A stretch of DNA of 64,000 nucleotides, from assembly GCF_022682495.2 (NCBI RefSeq), contig NC_071396.1, forward strand, positions 23,557,735-23,621,734, written 5' to 3'. The position numbers and the translations under genes were made by a program. Positions 11,601 to 22,342 of the stretch are shown here, one piece after another. The stretch's first letter is position 1. Each line of letters begins with the position of its first letter. The DNA comes from Desmodus rotundus. Its lineage: Eukaryota > Chordata > Mammalia > Chiroptera > Phyllostomidae. A model generated the notes under the pieces. That model saw only the letters and a list, made by a program, of their open reading frames with translations. It did not search any database and had not been told where the DNA came from.

Positions 11601-12789
11601 TAAAATCGGCAGGATAAGGAGGACCTGGTGTGAGTGGGGAGGGGCTGGGATTGGAAGGGGTGGTGGGGACAAGCCGATGGACGGGAAGGCCGGTGGCCCT
11701 TCTGGAAGCACAGCTGTGGGCTGGGAGGAAAGGCGGGGTCCCAGCGTGGCTGCACAGTGGTGGTCGGACCAGCTGTGTCTCCTCAGAGGGAGTTGGAGGG
11801 GAATAACCTGGAGCAAGGAGTGTGGGGGGCGGGATGAGATAGTTGATTTTGGATGTTATTTATGAGGACTTTAAAACAAATGTCACGTGGGGAGGAGAGT
11901 AAATAAATGGATGAAAGCGAGATGGGAGATAAAAGGGTGCTCTGCCCACATGCCGAGGGGAGAGAAGGGTGGTGAGGAGCAGGAGGTGCGTGTATTGGGG
12001 GACCCTCTGAACGGTTCCCCACTTTCCTGCGGGCTGGGGCCCAGGCTCGAGTTGCTCAGAGACGGCCTTGATGGCTCCGCTTGTGGGAGGCTCTGGTCAG
12101 AGAGCCCAGTGGTTATGGACCATCCCCTCCCCTCCTTGGGTAGGGGGTAGAGCCAGGGTCTCCATCTCCCTAACCTCTAAGGGATGCAAGGGCATGTCCC
12201 ACACTTATCTCCAGAATTCAAGGGCATTTTGCCCACAGGTTTACTGGCTGGATCTCGAGTGCCTAGAAGGGGGCCTGGGTCACAGAGGAAAGTCGCTAGG
12301 TAATTGTTGAGCAGGTGAATGACTTCAGGTGCTCACTGAGATTCCCCACTACTGGGCATGACAAGCCCGCAGGGGACGTGGGTATCGCTTCTCCCTGCCT
12401 CCCCTGAAGTCTGGTTTAAGTAGCAGCATTCTCCTCCAGGAGGTCAGGGTGTCTCCCGGACCTTAGAGACAAAGTGACAACAGTGCCGAGGGCTCTGAAC
12501 TTGGACGCTGGTTCTAGTCAGCCCAGGTTTACTGGCCCTGGACTTGGCCAAAGTCACGCACCATGGATGAGCCCTTTCTCTCACATGTGGGGCTGCCCTG
12601 CTGGTTCTGCCAGCTTTGCAGGGCGTTTGGGGGAACACAGGGAGTGCCCGTAAGCCCTCGGGGAACCAGACCTCTGTGAGGGCGAGGTATAATTCTCCTC
12701 GCTCTTCCACGTGGGAAAATACAGACAAAGAAGAGTGAAAAGAACATCATAACAAATACTGAGCTGCTCCCCCCTCAGAATAACAAATG
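11601..12789. other. Non-coding sequence, GC-rich part
   Basis: No gene recognised. The 206-codon minus-strand frame at 11135-11755 starts in this stretch and runs into the old repeat. It is Pro/Ser/Arg-rich with no domain. A possible weak MIR trace lies at 12490-12600, too diverged to call. Confidence 0.45.
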
Positions 12790-13040
12790 CTAATGTTGGT
12801 TAAACTGGCTTCATATTTCTCTGGAATAAAACCGTGACATATCAAGTTCAAGTCACCTGCCAATCACAACTAAATTCTATTCCTTTCTTCCAGCCCTCTC
12901 CTAGAAGGCAGCCGCTGCCCTGAATTTGGTGTATGTTGCTTTATCCCAGGTTGAAACATTTTTATATATTATTTGAGAGTTATAATATGCCAGCAATGCG
13001 TGGTAATGTTTGTTTTAGAAGTTGGCATAAATAGTAGTAA
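12790..13040 (-). mobile_element. Possible ancient L1 3' fragment, antisense
   Basis: Blocks such as 'ccctctcctagaaggcagcc', 'gctgccctgaatttggtgta' and 'aacatttttatatattattt' resemble the reverse complement of old L1 3' regions ('ccagaggcaaccactattctgaatttgg..'). Divergence is high, so the call is tentative. Confidence 0.35.
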
Positions 13041-13059
13041 GTTTCCTCATCCGATGTTC

Positions 13060-13560
13060 ATGTCCGTGTGTGGGGCTTCCCCACACCGCCACCTGGCAGT
13101 TCTCCGACACCAGCGGGTGCCCTACAATTTAACCCAGTCCTGACACGGGGCACCTGCAGGTGTCATCAGATCCCACAGCTTATGGGCTCAGCCCTACAAG
13201 ACTGCCCCCCACTTCAGATGGCAATAGCAAGTCCAGGTTGTCACCTGGCCTTCTGACCCGCTAGCTAAAAATTGGAGATTCCCACAATTCCATCCTTGGG
13301 TTTGATTAGCCTTCCAGAGCAGCTCACAAAATTCAGAGGAACATTTTACTGATAAGGTCACTGGCTTATAAATGTATATAACTCAAGAATGGTCAGATGG
13401 AAGAGATGCATGGGGCAAGGTGTGGGGAAGAGGTTTTAAGCTTCTGAGTGTGCCTCTCTCCCTGGAAGTCCAGCACTCACCAACCTGGAAGCTCTTGAAG
13501 CTGCTCCCTGTGAGTTTTCAATGAAGCTTCATCACGTAGGCATGAGTGACTCCATCACTG
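13060..13560 (+). mobile_element. Ancient LTR-like repeat, family not assigned
   Basis: The order 'gcaggtgtcatcagatccca', 'ggctcagccctacaagactg', 'aagtccaggttgtcacctgg', 'attggagattcccacaattc', 'ggtttgattagccttccaga', 'caccaacctggaagctct' and 'atgaagcttcatcacgtagg' matches a long mammalian interspersed repeat I remember as LTR-like, but I cannot name it with certainty. No viral coding sequence is present. Confidence 0.4.
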
Positions 13561-14469
13561 GCCCCGCGGGCTGGACACTCCCCAGTTCAGGCTCTGCTGC
13601 AGGGACACAGAGGAGAAAGGAAGCAGCAGGGGCTGGTCCAAGTCCCAGAGTTGCTCTCCCTGAAATTACATCCCAAATCCTGGGCTTGCCCTGGAGTCAC
13701 TTCAGCTGAACTGGGGTGTTTGTGGGGAAACAGAGATGTGTGGGGTTGATGTATATTTGGGATTTGTTCAGACTCTGATAGGATTTATCCCAGCTCAGAC
13801 CTGGATCTCAAGGAAAAGCAGTGCTGCCTCTCATGTGTCAACCCCTTCCTCGTCACCCTACTGGCCATTCGGAGGAGTGACCCTCAGGGATGCAGCATTC
13901 CTTGGTGCTCCTTCCTGTTCACGGAGGGAAGGCTAGGTACCCAGGTCCTGCCAGAGGAAGCGGGGATCTCTGTTCGGGGCCTTGGCTCCCAAGAGGCTCA
14001 CCCTCTGGCTTGTTCTACCCAGGACATTCCAGAGCTATGACATGTCTCTTAGGAAAGAAGAATTATTTTTGCCCGTGGCATAAATAGATCCAGGAACCAG
14101 TTCCAATAATCACAGTGCATGCCAGCTCTCGAGTGCTCACTGACACACACAGGAGGGAACCAGAAAACCTGCCTAGGAAGGCTGCTTGTGGTGGAGAAGC
14201 CCACAGGCAAGTCAGGGTGCCTGCCAGACCCGCATTCTGGAGAAAGGGACAGCAGGAATGGGCGCGATTTCTATTTAAGATTATCAAGTTTTTCAAACAA
14301 ATACAAAGAGCAATTTAAAAAACAAATCTAGAAAGCTGATCATACTCTATAATTCTCTCCCTAGAGGTTATTGCTACCATCAATTTATGTTTATCTTTCT
14401 CATGCGTGCTTTAATTTGTTTTGATATATGTATGCATCCATAAAAACAACTCTATGTGATATTCTTTTG
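13561..14469. other. Non-coding sequence
   Basis: No gene recognised. Positions 14300-14469 are AT-rich and may already belong to the old L1 3' fragment that follows. Confidence 0.45.
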
Positions 14470-14967
14470 TGTTTTTAAACTTTCTTTAAATATTTTTTAC
14501 TGTACATATTATGTTGCAACTTTTTAAAAGAAGGTTGTGGAAAAAAAACACAACATAAATTCACGCTACGAACAGTTTCCAAGTGTGCAGTATTGTCACC
14601 CATGTTCACACTGTTTTCTAACAGGCCCCCAGAACCCCCTCGACTGCATGGCTGAAACTCTGAGCCAAGCAGTAACTCCTCACTTTCCCCTCTCGTATCC
14701 CCTGGCAACCACCATTCTGTAGTCTATGAATGTGACTACTTCAGATGCCTCATAGAAACGGAATCATAGAGAATTTGTTGTTTTGTGACTGGCTTTTTTC
14801 ACTTAGCACAGTAGCCTCAAGGTTCATTTATGTTGTAACATGTGTCAGAGTTTTCCTTCCTTTTTAAGGCTGCATAATACTCCATTGTATGGCTAGAACA
14901 GAGTTTGTTCATCCATTTATCCATCACGGAACATATACGTTGCCTCCACCACTTGGCTGTTATGAAT
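14470..14967 (-). mobile_element. Ancient L1 3' end, antisense
   Basis: On the minus strand this contains 'caacgtatatgttccgtgat', 'ggataaatggatgaacaaac', 'caatggagtattatgcagcc' and 'gaatggtggttgccagggg'. That is the typical old-L1 3' order ('catcaatggatgaatggataaa..caatggaatattattcagcc..tggtggttgccagggg'). It abuts sense-oriented L1 ORF1 sequence at 14968, giving an inverted arrangement. Confidence 0.75.
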
Positions 14968-15286
14968 ATCAAAGATAAAGAGAAAAGTTTGAAAGGAGCC
15001 AGGGAACAGAACACCTTCCACATAGAAGAACAAGAAGGAGAATCCCATGTGGCTTCTCTTCAAAAACCATGCAAGCAAGAAGAGAGTGGAATGAATTATT
15101 TCAAGTATTGAAATTAATTAAACGAATGAACGAAAGGGTTGAAACCACCAGCCTAAAACTCTGTATCCAGTAAAATTATCCTTTAATAGTGAAGGAGACA
15201 TAAAGATTTTCTCAGACAAGCAAAAAATTGAGGGGATTTGTCACGACCAGATTTGCCTTGTAAGAAATAGTAAAAGATCTTCATAG
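14968..15286 (+). pseudogene. L1 ORF1 C-terminal fragment (ancient L1M)
   Basis: Translation of the + strand gives 'IKDKEKSLKGAREQ' and, after a frameshift, 'LYPVKLSFNSEGDIKIFSDK', ending at a TAG at 15284-15286. These match the C-terminal RNA-binding region of L1 ORF1p ('KDKEKILKAAREK..ILYPAKLSFRNEGEIKTFSD'). In an active element ORF1p coats L1 RNA as a trimer. Here only about the last hundred codons survive, with at least one frameshift, and nothing would be made. It is followed by the L1 inter-ORF spacer and ORF2, so the order is collinear with a real L1. Confidence 0.75.
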
Positions 15287-15639
15287 AGAAGGAAAAGCAT
15301 ATGGATCAGAAATTTGGATCTATATAATGGAAAGAAGAGTGTTAAAGAGGAATAAATGAAAGCTAAGTAGCTTTAAAAATTTTTCTTACTCAATCTGACA
15401 GTTTGCTTGAAGCAATAATAGCAGCAGCCTATTGTTGAGTAAAGTTTACGGATAACGGAAGTGAATGGCAGCAATGTCATATGGACGGAGGACAGGAATT
15501 GGAAATACTCTGTTGTAAGGTACTTGTACCACCTGTGAAGCGGTAAAGCGTTATGTGAACGTGGACTTGGATTAGTGTAACTGTGTACAGCAAACTCTAG
15601 GACAGCCACTAAACTAAGTTTTAGAAAGGATTATAACTT

Positions 15640-16040
15640 ATGTATTAGGGTACTTCAAGAGACAGAACCCATAGGGTGTGCGTGTGTAAATAAGGAATTG
15701 GCTCGTGTGAGCCCGAGAAGTCCCGAGAGCTACAACCTGGAGACCCAGGAGAGCTAACGGTACAAGTTCCAGTTCAGGTGAGGAGGCAGGAGAAGACCCA
15801 TGTGCCAGCTGAAGGCCTGAATCGGTAGAGAGGCAAATTTTCCCTTGCTCATCTTTTGTTGTATTCAGGCCTTTAACAGTTCGGATGAAGCCTGCCCACC
15901 TTGGAGGGTGGAATGCTTCCCTTAATCTGCAGATCTAACTGGTTATCTCATCCAGAAACACACTCACAGACACTCAGAATAATCTGCAACCAAATACCTG
16001 GGTACCCTGCGGCCCTGACCAGTTGGCACATAAAATTTAC
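15640..16040 (+). mobile_element. Interspersed repeat inserted in the L1 inter-ORF region
   Basis: The stretch runs from 'ggtacttcaagagacagaac' and 'aaggaattggctcgtgtgag' through 'ctggagacccaggagagct' and 'tgttgtattcaggcctttaa' to 'ctcatccagaaacacactca' and 'gcacataaaatttaccatca'. This is a familiar mammalian repeat ending '..gacacataaaattaaccatcaca', but I cannot assign its family name. L1 spacer sequence resumes on its right, so it inserted after the L1. Confidence 0.6.
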
Positions 16041-16159
16041 CATCACAATGAATATGCTAAGAGATGAGAAAAGTAGAATCATAGAATGCTCAATTAACAG
16101 AAGAGAGGCCAGAAAAAGTGGGAGACAAAGAAGAAACAAAGAACAAATGCAATAACTAG

Positions 16160-17905
16160 AAAACAGTAACAAATATAGATATTAATTCGACTATATCGGT
16201 AATCACTTTAAATGTCAATTATTTAAATATAAAAATGTAAAGACAGAGACTGTCAGAGTAGGTTAAAAAGCAATCATATGGCCCTGGCTGATGTAGCTCA
16301 GTAGATTGAGCATAGGCTTCCAAACCTAAGGGTCACTGGTTCGAGTCCCAGTCAGGGCACATGCCCGGGTTGCAGGCCAGGTCCCCAGTGGGGGATGCAC
16401 GAGAGGCAACCACACATTGATGTTTCTCTCTTTTTCCCCTCCCTTCCCTTCTCTCTAAAAATGAATAAATAAAATATTTTTAAAAAAGCAATCATATGTT
16501 CTCTACAAGAAACTCATTTTAAATATAAAGACACAGATAGATTAAAACTAAATGATGCAGAAAAATATACTATGATAACAGTAATTAAAAGAAAGCTGGA
16601 GTAGCTACCTTAATTTTATTTATTTATCATTATTTTTTACCAAATAATTTTAGGCAAAGCAGACTTCAGAGCAAGGGAAGTTGTCAGAGATAAGGAAAGG
16701 GGTCAGACAGATAATGAGCAAGGGGTCAATTCTCCAAGAAGACATACGACCCATGATGGGTATGCACCTGCAACAGAACTTCAAAATACACGAGACAAAA
16801 ATGAATAGAAATGCAAGAAGAAACAGACAAATCCAGTATTGTAGTTGGAGACTTCAACAGCCCTCTATCAGAAATAGACACTGTCAGGCAGAAAATCGGT
16901 AGGATGTACTTGAACTTAACTCCAAATCGGCGTGATCTAATTGGCATGTAGAGGATACTTCAGCCGATAATAGAAGAATATACATTTTTCGCAAGCTCAC
17001 ACAGAGCATTTACCGAGACAGCCCACATTCTAGATCATCAAACGCACCTTAGCAAATGTCAAAGAACAGAAATCATACGAAGTTTGCTCTCAGATGATGA
17101 TAGAATTAAACTAGAAATTAATAAAAACTTATAGGGTGGAACCCCCATATACTTGGAGATTAATCAGCATACATACTTCTAAATAACACAGGAGTCAGGC
17201 GAAATTTAAAGATATTTTGAACTAAATGAAAATATAAACACAACTTATCAAAGTTGGTGGAATGCAATGAAAGCAATGCCTAGAAGGAAACTTATAGAAT
17301 TGAATGCATATATTATAAAATAAAAAAGATCTAAATTATCTAAGCTTCCACCTTAGCATGCTAGAAAAAAGAGCAAATTAAATCCAAAATAATCAGGAAA
17401 AAAAAAACAAACCCAGAGTAGAAATCAGTGAAATCTAAAATAGGGGATCAATAAATAAAATCAAAGAAACCAAAGGTGGTTCTTTGAGAAGATCAATAAA
17501 ATTAACCTATAGCAAGTTAAGTGAGAAAAGAGAGAGGAGACGCAAATGACTAAAACCAGAAATAAAAGAGGGGCCGTTACTACTGATCTCAGGCATTTTG
17601 AAAGGATAATAAAGGAATATTATGAACAAGTTTATGGCCAAAATTTGATAACCTAGATGAAATGGGCTAATTCTTGGAAACTCATAACCCACTAAAATAC
17701 ACACAAGACTAATACAAGGACAAAGACATAGTCTAAACAGGCCTATATTTATCAAAGAAATTGAATCAATAATTAACAATCTTCTAAAACAGAAAGCAGG
17801 GGGGTTCACTATGGATTTTACCAAACATTAAAGGAAGAGGACATACTTCCTAACTAATTCTACGAGGCCAGTGCTACCCTAATAAAAAAACCCAGTAACT
17901 CATTT
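16160..17905 (+). pseudogene. L1 ORF2 N-terminal fragment (endonuclease to start of RT), ancient
   Basis: ORF2 begins around 'atcggtaatcactttaaatg' (the ITLNVN-like endonuclease start). It contains the endonuclease motif QETHF at 16506-16520 (catalytic Glu) and VVGDFN at 16841-16858 (catalytic Asp/Asn). It continues through the linker to the beginning of the reverse transcriptase region near 17750-17890 ('ctacgaggccagtgctaccc'). In an active L1 this protein nicks the target DNA and copies the RNA. Here the frame is broken by many stops and shifts, is split by a Ves SINE at 16281-16482, and ends before the RT active site. Confidence 0.8.
16281..16482 (+). mobile_element. Ves SINE, sense, with perfect 16-bp TSD
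   Basis: The head is 'gccctggctgatgtagctca'. A recognisable Pol III A box 'tagctcagtag' lies at 16294-16304 and a perfect B box 'ggttcgagtcc' at 16338-16348. These are followed by 'gcaggccaggtccccagtgg', a CT-rich stretch and an A-rich tail. It is flanked by the identical duplication 'aaaaagcaatcatatg' at 16265-16280 and 16483-16498. The insertion is into L1 ORF2 sequence, so the Ves is younger than that L1. Confidence 0.97.
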
Positions 17906-17910
17906 TGAGA

Positions 17911-18730
17911 ATAGTGGCTGTTCCTGGAGGGTTTTTTTTCTCTCTGTGCTCCGCCTGATCAGGGAAGGGCCTTCCAGCAGAAAGCACTGGCCCACAAACC
18001 CTTTAACTCCATGCCGGAGAAAGCCAAAGAACCTGTAAAGAACCTGCGTCTTTTCATTAAGTAAACCTTCACCCTATAGCATTGTTTTATTTGTTTAACA
18101 AGACTTTCCTTTCATAAATAATTCAAAAGCAAACCTCTGGGCATTCTGAGTTGGTGGGGCCCAAATGAACAAAGTTTTTCCTTCGGTGGTGGTGGAGTCG
18201 GTGTGTGTTTCTGGGTGTTGCAGAGGGTATTAGAAGAACAACTATGAGCTCCACCAGTTTGGCTTGGGACCAGCTATTGGGTGTCAATGTGCAATTTTAG
18301 TAGCGACAGACAGATGGATTCCAGGGATCCCGAAACCGCACCTCTCGCCTCACTGTGCAATACCAAGAAGGAATATCGCTGACCAGCCTGCACTGCTGGA
18401 TGGAAACCGTTCAGCCCATACGTTGGGCCCCCATGATCAACTTCTGCATTTGCTGCTAAAACCTTGTATCCCTAGGGCTCAGGACCCCTTAAATAATATC
18501 TCCTGATAAACTACGAATAAAGGCTTTTTATTAGGCATATGCCTTGTCCCCTCCAGAGCCAGCTCTCAATATGTGGACTTTCTAGACCTGCCTGGCTCCT
18601 GGTGCCAGGTGCCGTGGGCCTGGGAGGCCAGTGCATGTGCGCTGGGCACCTGGGGCTGCTGGGGCTTCACAGACTGGTGGGGTCCTCAGCTCTGTGTAGC
18701 TGGAGCCCTAATTCCTTTAGAAAATTTTAA
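17911..18730 (+). mobile_element. Possible LTR-like element (uncertain)
   Basis: L1 similarity stops at about 17905. What follows has a layout like an LTR 3' half: 'ctcaggaccccttaaataat', a polyadenylation signal AATAAA inside 'ctacgaataaaggctttttattagg' (18513-18537 region), then a GT/T-rich and GC-rich stretch. The T-run-flanked AATAAA and downstream 'catatgccttgtcccctcc' are reminiscent of retroviral R/U5. No inverted TG..CA ends, TSD or viral gene were established. The 80-codon frame at 18264-18506 is not recognised. Confidence 0.25.
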
Positions 18731-19439
18731 AGGAGAGGCAGGAGCTTTTAAGTGGCCACAGTCTGGTCAGTCCTCATTTTGACTTGGAGCCTAAGGCCGT
18801 CTTGGCTTCTCCAGCCATCGAGACTTGCAGGTGTCTGTCACTGACAAAATTGTGGCCAGGCTGCAAGCCCTCCCCTGGCCAGAAAGTCCAGATTCTTGTA
18901 GCTTAGACTTCAGGAAAAAATGCACACATGTGTAGGTGAGCACTTTTCACTGCTGAGAAAGTCTCTGCTGAGTTCCCCCAAGGGTCAGCTCCTGGGACCC
19001 GGCCTCTCCTAGCACCTACCTGGTTCCCGGTCTGCAGCAGCCTTGAACTTGGAGACTTGGGTTTGTACAATAGATGCTGTGAGCTGATAATGCCTGATCC
19101 CTTTCTCCTGGACTTTGGAACCATATCCGCCTGCCAATAGGACAGCTCCTGTGGAGGTCCACAGGGGCTTACACCCAAACTGTTCTTCCTGCTGCGATTT
19201 GAGATCGGCTGAGAAGGGGGACCCCTGTCCGCCTTGATGCTAAGCAGTAACATGGCCTCTCCCTTCACTCCTCCCTCCTTCCCCAGTTACACCCCCATGT
19301 CTGGTACACCCTTCTCTTCTCTTTCCCCTTCTCTAACTACCCTAGTTCTTATTTGGAGGGTGGGTTCCTTTGTTTGGTGTTTTCAAAGAACCCTGTTCTT
19401 CATTAGAAGCTTACCTCTCTTTGTAATGACACCACCATT
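18731..19439. other. Non-coding sequence
   Basis: No gene or repeat recognised. The 121-codon minus-strand frame at 18903-19268 shows no domain. Confidence 0.45.
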
Positions 19440-20065
19440 CTTGTGGTTCATTGATTTCCTGATGCCCCCTTGGATCGCAAGCTCCACGAAAGCAGGGCCC
19501 TTTCTCTCTGTGCTCCCTATTTTATGTCCAGAATCTCCTCAGAGCCTGGCTAGACCCTCCGTAAACATTTGTAGAATGAATGGATTACAGAGACAGCTCC
19601 CTAACAGGTATCTTGCTTCTGCCGTTCTCCAGTCCCCTTCCCCCACTGCAGCAAATGCACACATCCGACCGGGATCTCACTTCCATGCTGGAAAGTTTCC
19701 AACAGCTTCTCATCACCCTCAGATAAAATCTGACGCTTGACCGGGCAGATGATCTGGCTCCCCCGCCTCTCAGCACTCTCTGCCACTGCCTGGTGGTGAC
19801 GGGGAGTCATTCTCAGCCTCGTTTACATCCTTCCTCCAGCCTTCCCTTGTTGTCCCCTCTGCCTGGAATACTGGCTCTGCAATTGTCTCTTGTTTGACCA
19901 GCTGGGATGCATCCCCCCTCACTCCCCCCTCCCCATCAGCTTAGTGATCTCCACACCAATGCATTTCATCTGTCACCTTATTTATCCGACCCCATCTCCT
20001 GGCTTGGGGTAGACTCAGTCAATCTTTGTTGAATGAAAGAATAAATGAATAAATGAATGAAAAAC
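19440..20065 (+). mobile_element. L2 LINE 3'-end relics
   Basis: There are two successive L2-like ends. The first is 'ccacgaaagcagggccctt' to 'gtaaacatttgtagaatgaatgg' (19490-19583), matching 'cacaggggcagggac..tcaataaatatttgttgaatga'. The second is 'acagcttctcatcaccctca' to 'aatctttgttgaatgaaaga' (19690-20062), including 'ctgcctggaatactggctct' and a terminal (AATG)n. The 168-codon frame at 19234-19740 lies across them and is not a gene. Confidence 0.65.
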
Positions 20066-20884
20066 CCGAGGGAAATATGGGTATTGGCCAATACTTCTAG
20101 GCTCTAAAAGTGGGATGGGGAGGTAGAGTTCACCCAAGGTTCATGCAGTAAACATGCGTTGGGGACATGCTCTGTGCCAGGTGCCAGGATCCCAGATGGT
20201 GTGGCGGAGATGGACGTGGAGAGCGACAGTTGTGACAAAGGTGTGGTGAGTCTCACCAGAGCCCAGAAGGGTGCGCTGACCAGTGTTTGCTCAGCTCCCA
20301 GAGACAGATGGCGGGGAGGGGCTTGGGCGCTCTCCACCGCTCCAGCGTTTTCACCCACAGAAGGTGGCCCTTGCCGTCTGGGATAGAAAACCAGATAGAA
20401 AATCATGGGATGCGAGGAAAAGTCATCCAATTAGTCTCCCACTTTTGGGGAAAGACTGCTCTTTGTTTAAAGGCATTTTGGCCACAATGGAGACTTCAGC
20501 AAGCCTCGATGCAAAGAAGCTTTCTCTTTCAGGTAATCTCAATCTCTCCTGCTGCAGTTCAAGCTTGTTTCTTTGTATTTGCGCCCTGCTCACGACCCAC
20601 CCAATCCCTAGTTCGTGCCATTCTTCTCTGCCCGGTGAGCCTTCCCCTCTCTCATGGGCTCTGCCTGCATATGGTGGTCCTAGGAGCTCTCAGGTCTAAC
20701 TCTCCCTGGGGAGGTGGCGGAGCAGGAGGGCGGTAAAAGAAAGAACTAGATTTCTGTCAACGTGAATTGAACTCAAAGACATAATGTGGAATGAAGAAAT
20801 GAAGTTAGAAAATGGAGTATATGGTACATCATTTATGTAAATCATGGAACACACAGAACAGCGCTATACATTTTGTGGATGTGC
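20066..20884. other. Non-coding sequence
   Basis: No gene recognised. A weak ancient-repeat trace ('gacatgctctgtgccaggtg') sits at 20164-20185. Two overlapping frames of about 140 codons at 20283-20736 have no domain. Confidence 0.45.
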
Positions 20885-20910
20885 GCACACACACACACAC
20901 ACACACACAA
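20885..20910. repeat. (CA)n microsatellite
   Basis: About 12 uninterrupted CA units on the + strand. Antisense frames across it give artificial Val-Cys runs. Confidence 0.97.
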
Positions 20911-21663
20911 GTGTGAGAGGAGGGCCAGAGGATGCAGCGGTGACATAAGACCGTGGTAATGGCAGAGTAGGACCAGGAACAAGGACAATGTGAATATCTG
21001 TGTGTGTCAGACAACCTCTTCTGGGCAGATGATGGCGTTGTGTCATCAGTGGAGAAAATGGTAGCTGGAATCTGCTCCAGGTCAGCCCCCAAAAGGAAAA
21101 CCACAGAAGTTGAGGTGCATTGTACATAGAGGCGGCTCTCCGGTGGGCAGAGCACAGAGTCAGGGTGAAGGAGAGAAAAGCCATGGAGTCAGGTGCCCGG
21201 GAGAGGCGAGGGGCGTGCGTCTGCGTGCGTGCCCTGGGGCCACTGTTGTTGGCACATCTGTCCACGGGGGAGAAGAGAAGTGAAGACGACGCTCTGAGCA
21301 GTGGGGCAGGGAAAAGAGTCTGAAGTTTTTCCGGGATTAGAAAAGATATACAGTCTTGTCCCCGTGATAGAACAAGTAAGCTCACAAGGGATCTTTAGCT
21401 CCAAACATCAGCAGTGTTTACACAAACGGAGGCCCAGGTAACGTCATGACTTTGTAAGTGACGCGTAGATTGGGTACTTTCAAGGCAATGTCAGAAAGAT
21501 TCATGACCCTCAGAGGCTGGTGATACAAGCACCTAATCATCGCCTCTCCCCACTACCTCTTCTGTGCCGTGCTCTCTCACTTCCGGGCCTCTTCCTGTTT
21601 CTTTGGACTTTATCTGAATTGCATTATATTTAAAAAATAACTTTTATACTAATGTTATGGTTA
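20911..21663. other. Non-coding sequence
   Basis: No repeat or gene recognised. The minus-strand frame at 20864-21385 is a chance frame that runs through the CA repeat. Confidence 0.45.
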
Positions 21664-21677
21664 TGTTTTGTTGTCTT

Positions 21678-21889
21678 TTTTAAAAAAGATTTTATTTATT
21701 TATTTTAGAGAGAGGGGAAGGGAGGGAGAAAGAGAGGGAGAGAAACATCAATGTGTGGTTGCCTCTCCTGCTCCCCCTACTGGGGACCTGGCCTGCAACC
21801 CAGGCATGTGCCCTGACTGGGACTCGAACCAGTGACTCTTTGGTTCACAGGCTGACACTCAATCCATTAAGTCACACCAGCCAGGGCCC
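21678..21889 (-). mobile_element. Ves SINE, antisense, with TSD
   Basis: The head at right reads 'gccctggctggtgtgactta' on the minus strand, and the tail is the T-rich 'ttttttaaaaaagattttat' at left. It is of the subgroup with 'gggttgcaggccaggtcccc' and 'accacacattgatgtttctc'. It is flanked by 'tgttttgttgtctt' (21664-21677) and 'tgttttgctgtctt' (21890-21903), a 14 bp duplication with one mismatch. Confidence 0.97.
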
Positions 21890-21903
21890 TGTTTTGCTGT
21901 CTT

Positions 21904-22074
21904 AACTGGTCTGTCTTTGAATAGGATGAGCACTTTCCATGGAAAAGCACAATTCAGTTAACTGTGCCCACTGAAAGTAACTTATTCAGACCATAAAATC
22001 CTAAATGGGTGGTGCTGGCTCGCCTGGAGCTAGAGACCCAAGATTAGGAGGGAAAGGCCACCTCTGGCCTGCAG
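21904..22074. other. Spacer between two antisense Ves copies
   Basis: About 170 bp of non-coding DNA lies between two same-orientation Ves elements. No feature seen. Confidence 0.5.
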
Positions 22075-22092
22075 CTGTGCACTCCACTTTTA

Positions 22093-22324
22093 TTTTTATT
22101 TTTAAAACGATTGTATTTATTCATTTTAGAGAGAGAGGAAGGGAGGGAGAAAAAGAGGGAGAGAAACACCGATGTAAGGGAGAAGCATCGAGCGGTTGCC
22201 TCCCATACGCGCCCCAACCAGGGACGGAACACACAACTCAGTCACATGCCCTGACTAGGAGTCCAAGCGGCAACTTTTTGTTTTGCAGGTTGATGCCCAA
22301 CCAACTGAGACACACTGGTCAGGA
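22093..22324 (-). mobile_element. Ves SINE, antisense, with 18-bp TSD
   Basis: The minus-strand head is 'gtcctgaccagtgtgtctca', and the purine-rich 'agagagaggaagggaggg' on the + strand marks its CT-rich 3' part. The flanking duplication is 'ctgtgcactccactttta' (22075-22092) and 'ctgtgtaccccaatttta' (22325-22342), 18 bp with three mismatches. This is more diverged than the neighbour at 21678, so it is probably the older insertion. Confidence 0.95.
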
Positions 22325-22342
22325 CTGTGTACCCCAATTTTA

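Noticed and set aside
11135..11755. 206-codon open frame, minus strand
   Set aside because: Overlaps an old interspersed repeat and GC-rich DNA, has no recognisable motif, and shows no splice-site context.
16281..16350. Possible tRNA gene, because of good A and B boxes
   Set aside because: It is the tRNA-derived head of a Ves SINE: there is no closing acceptor stem, it continues into the SINE body, and a perfect TSD surrounds the whole element.
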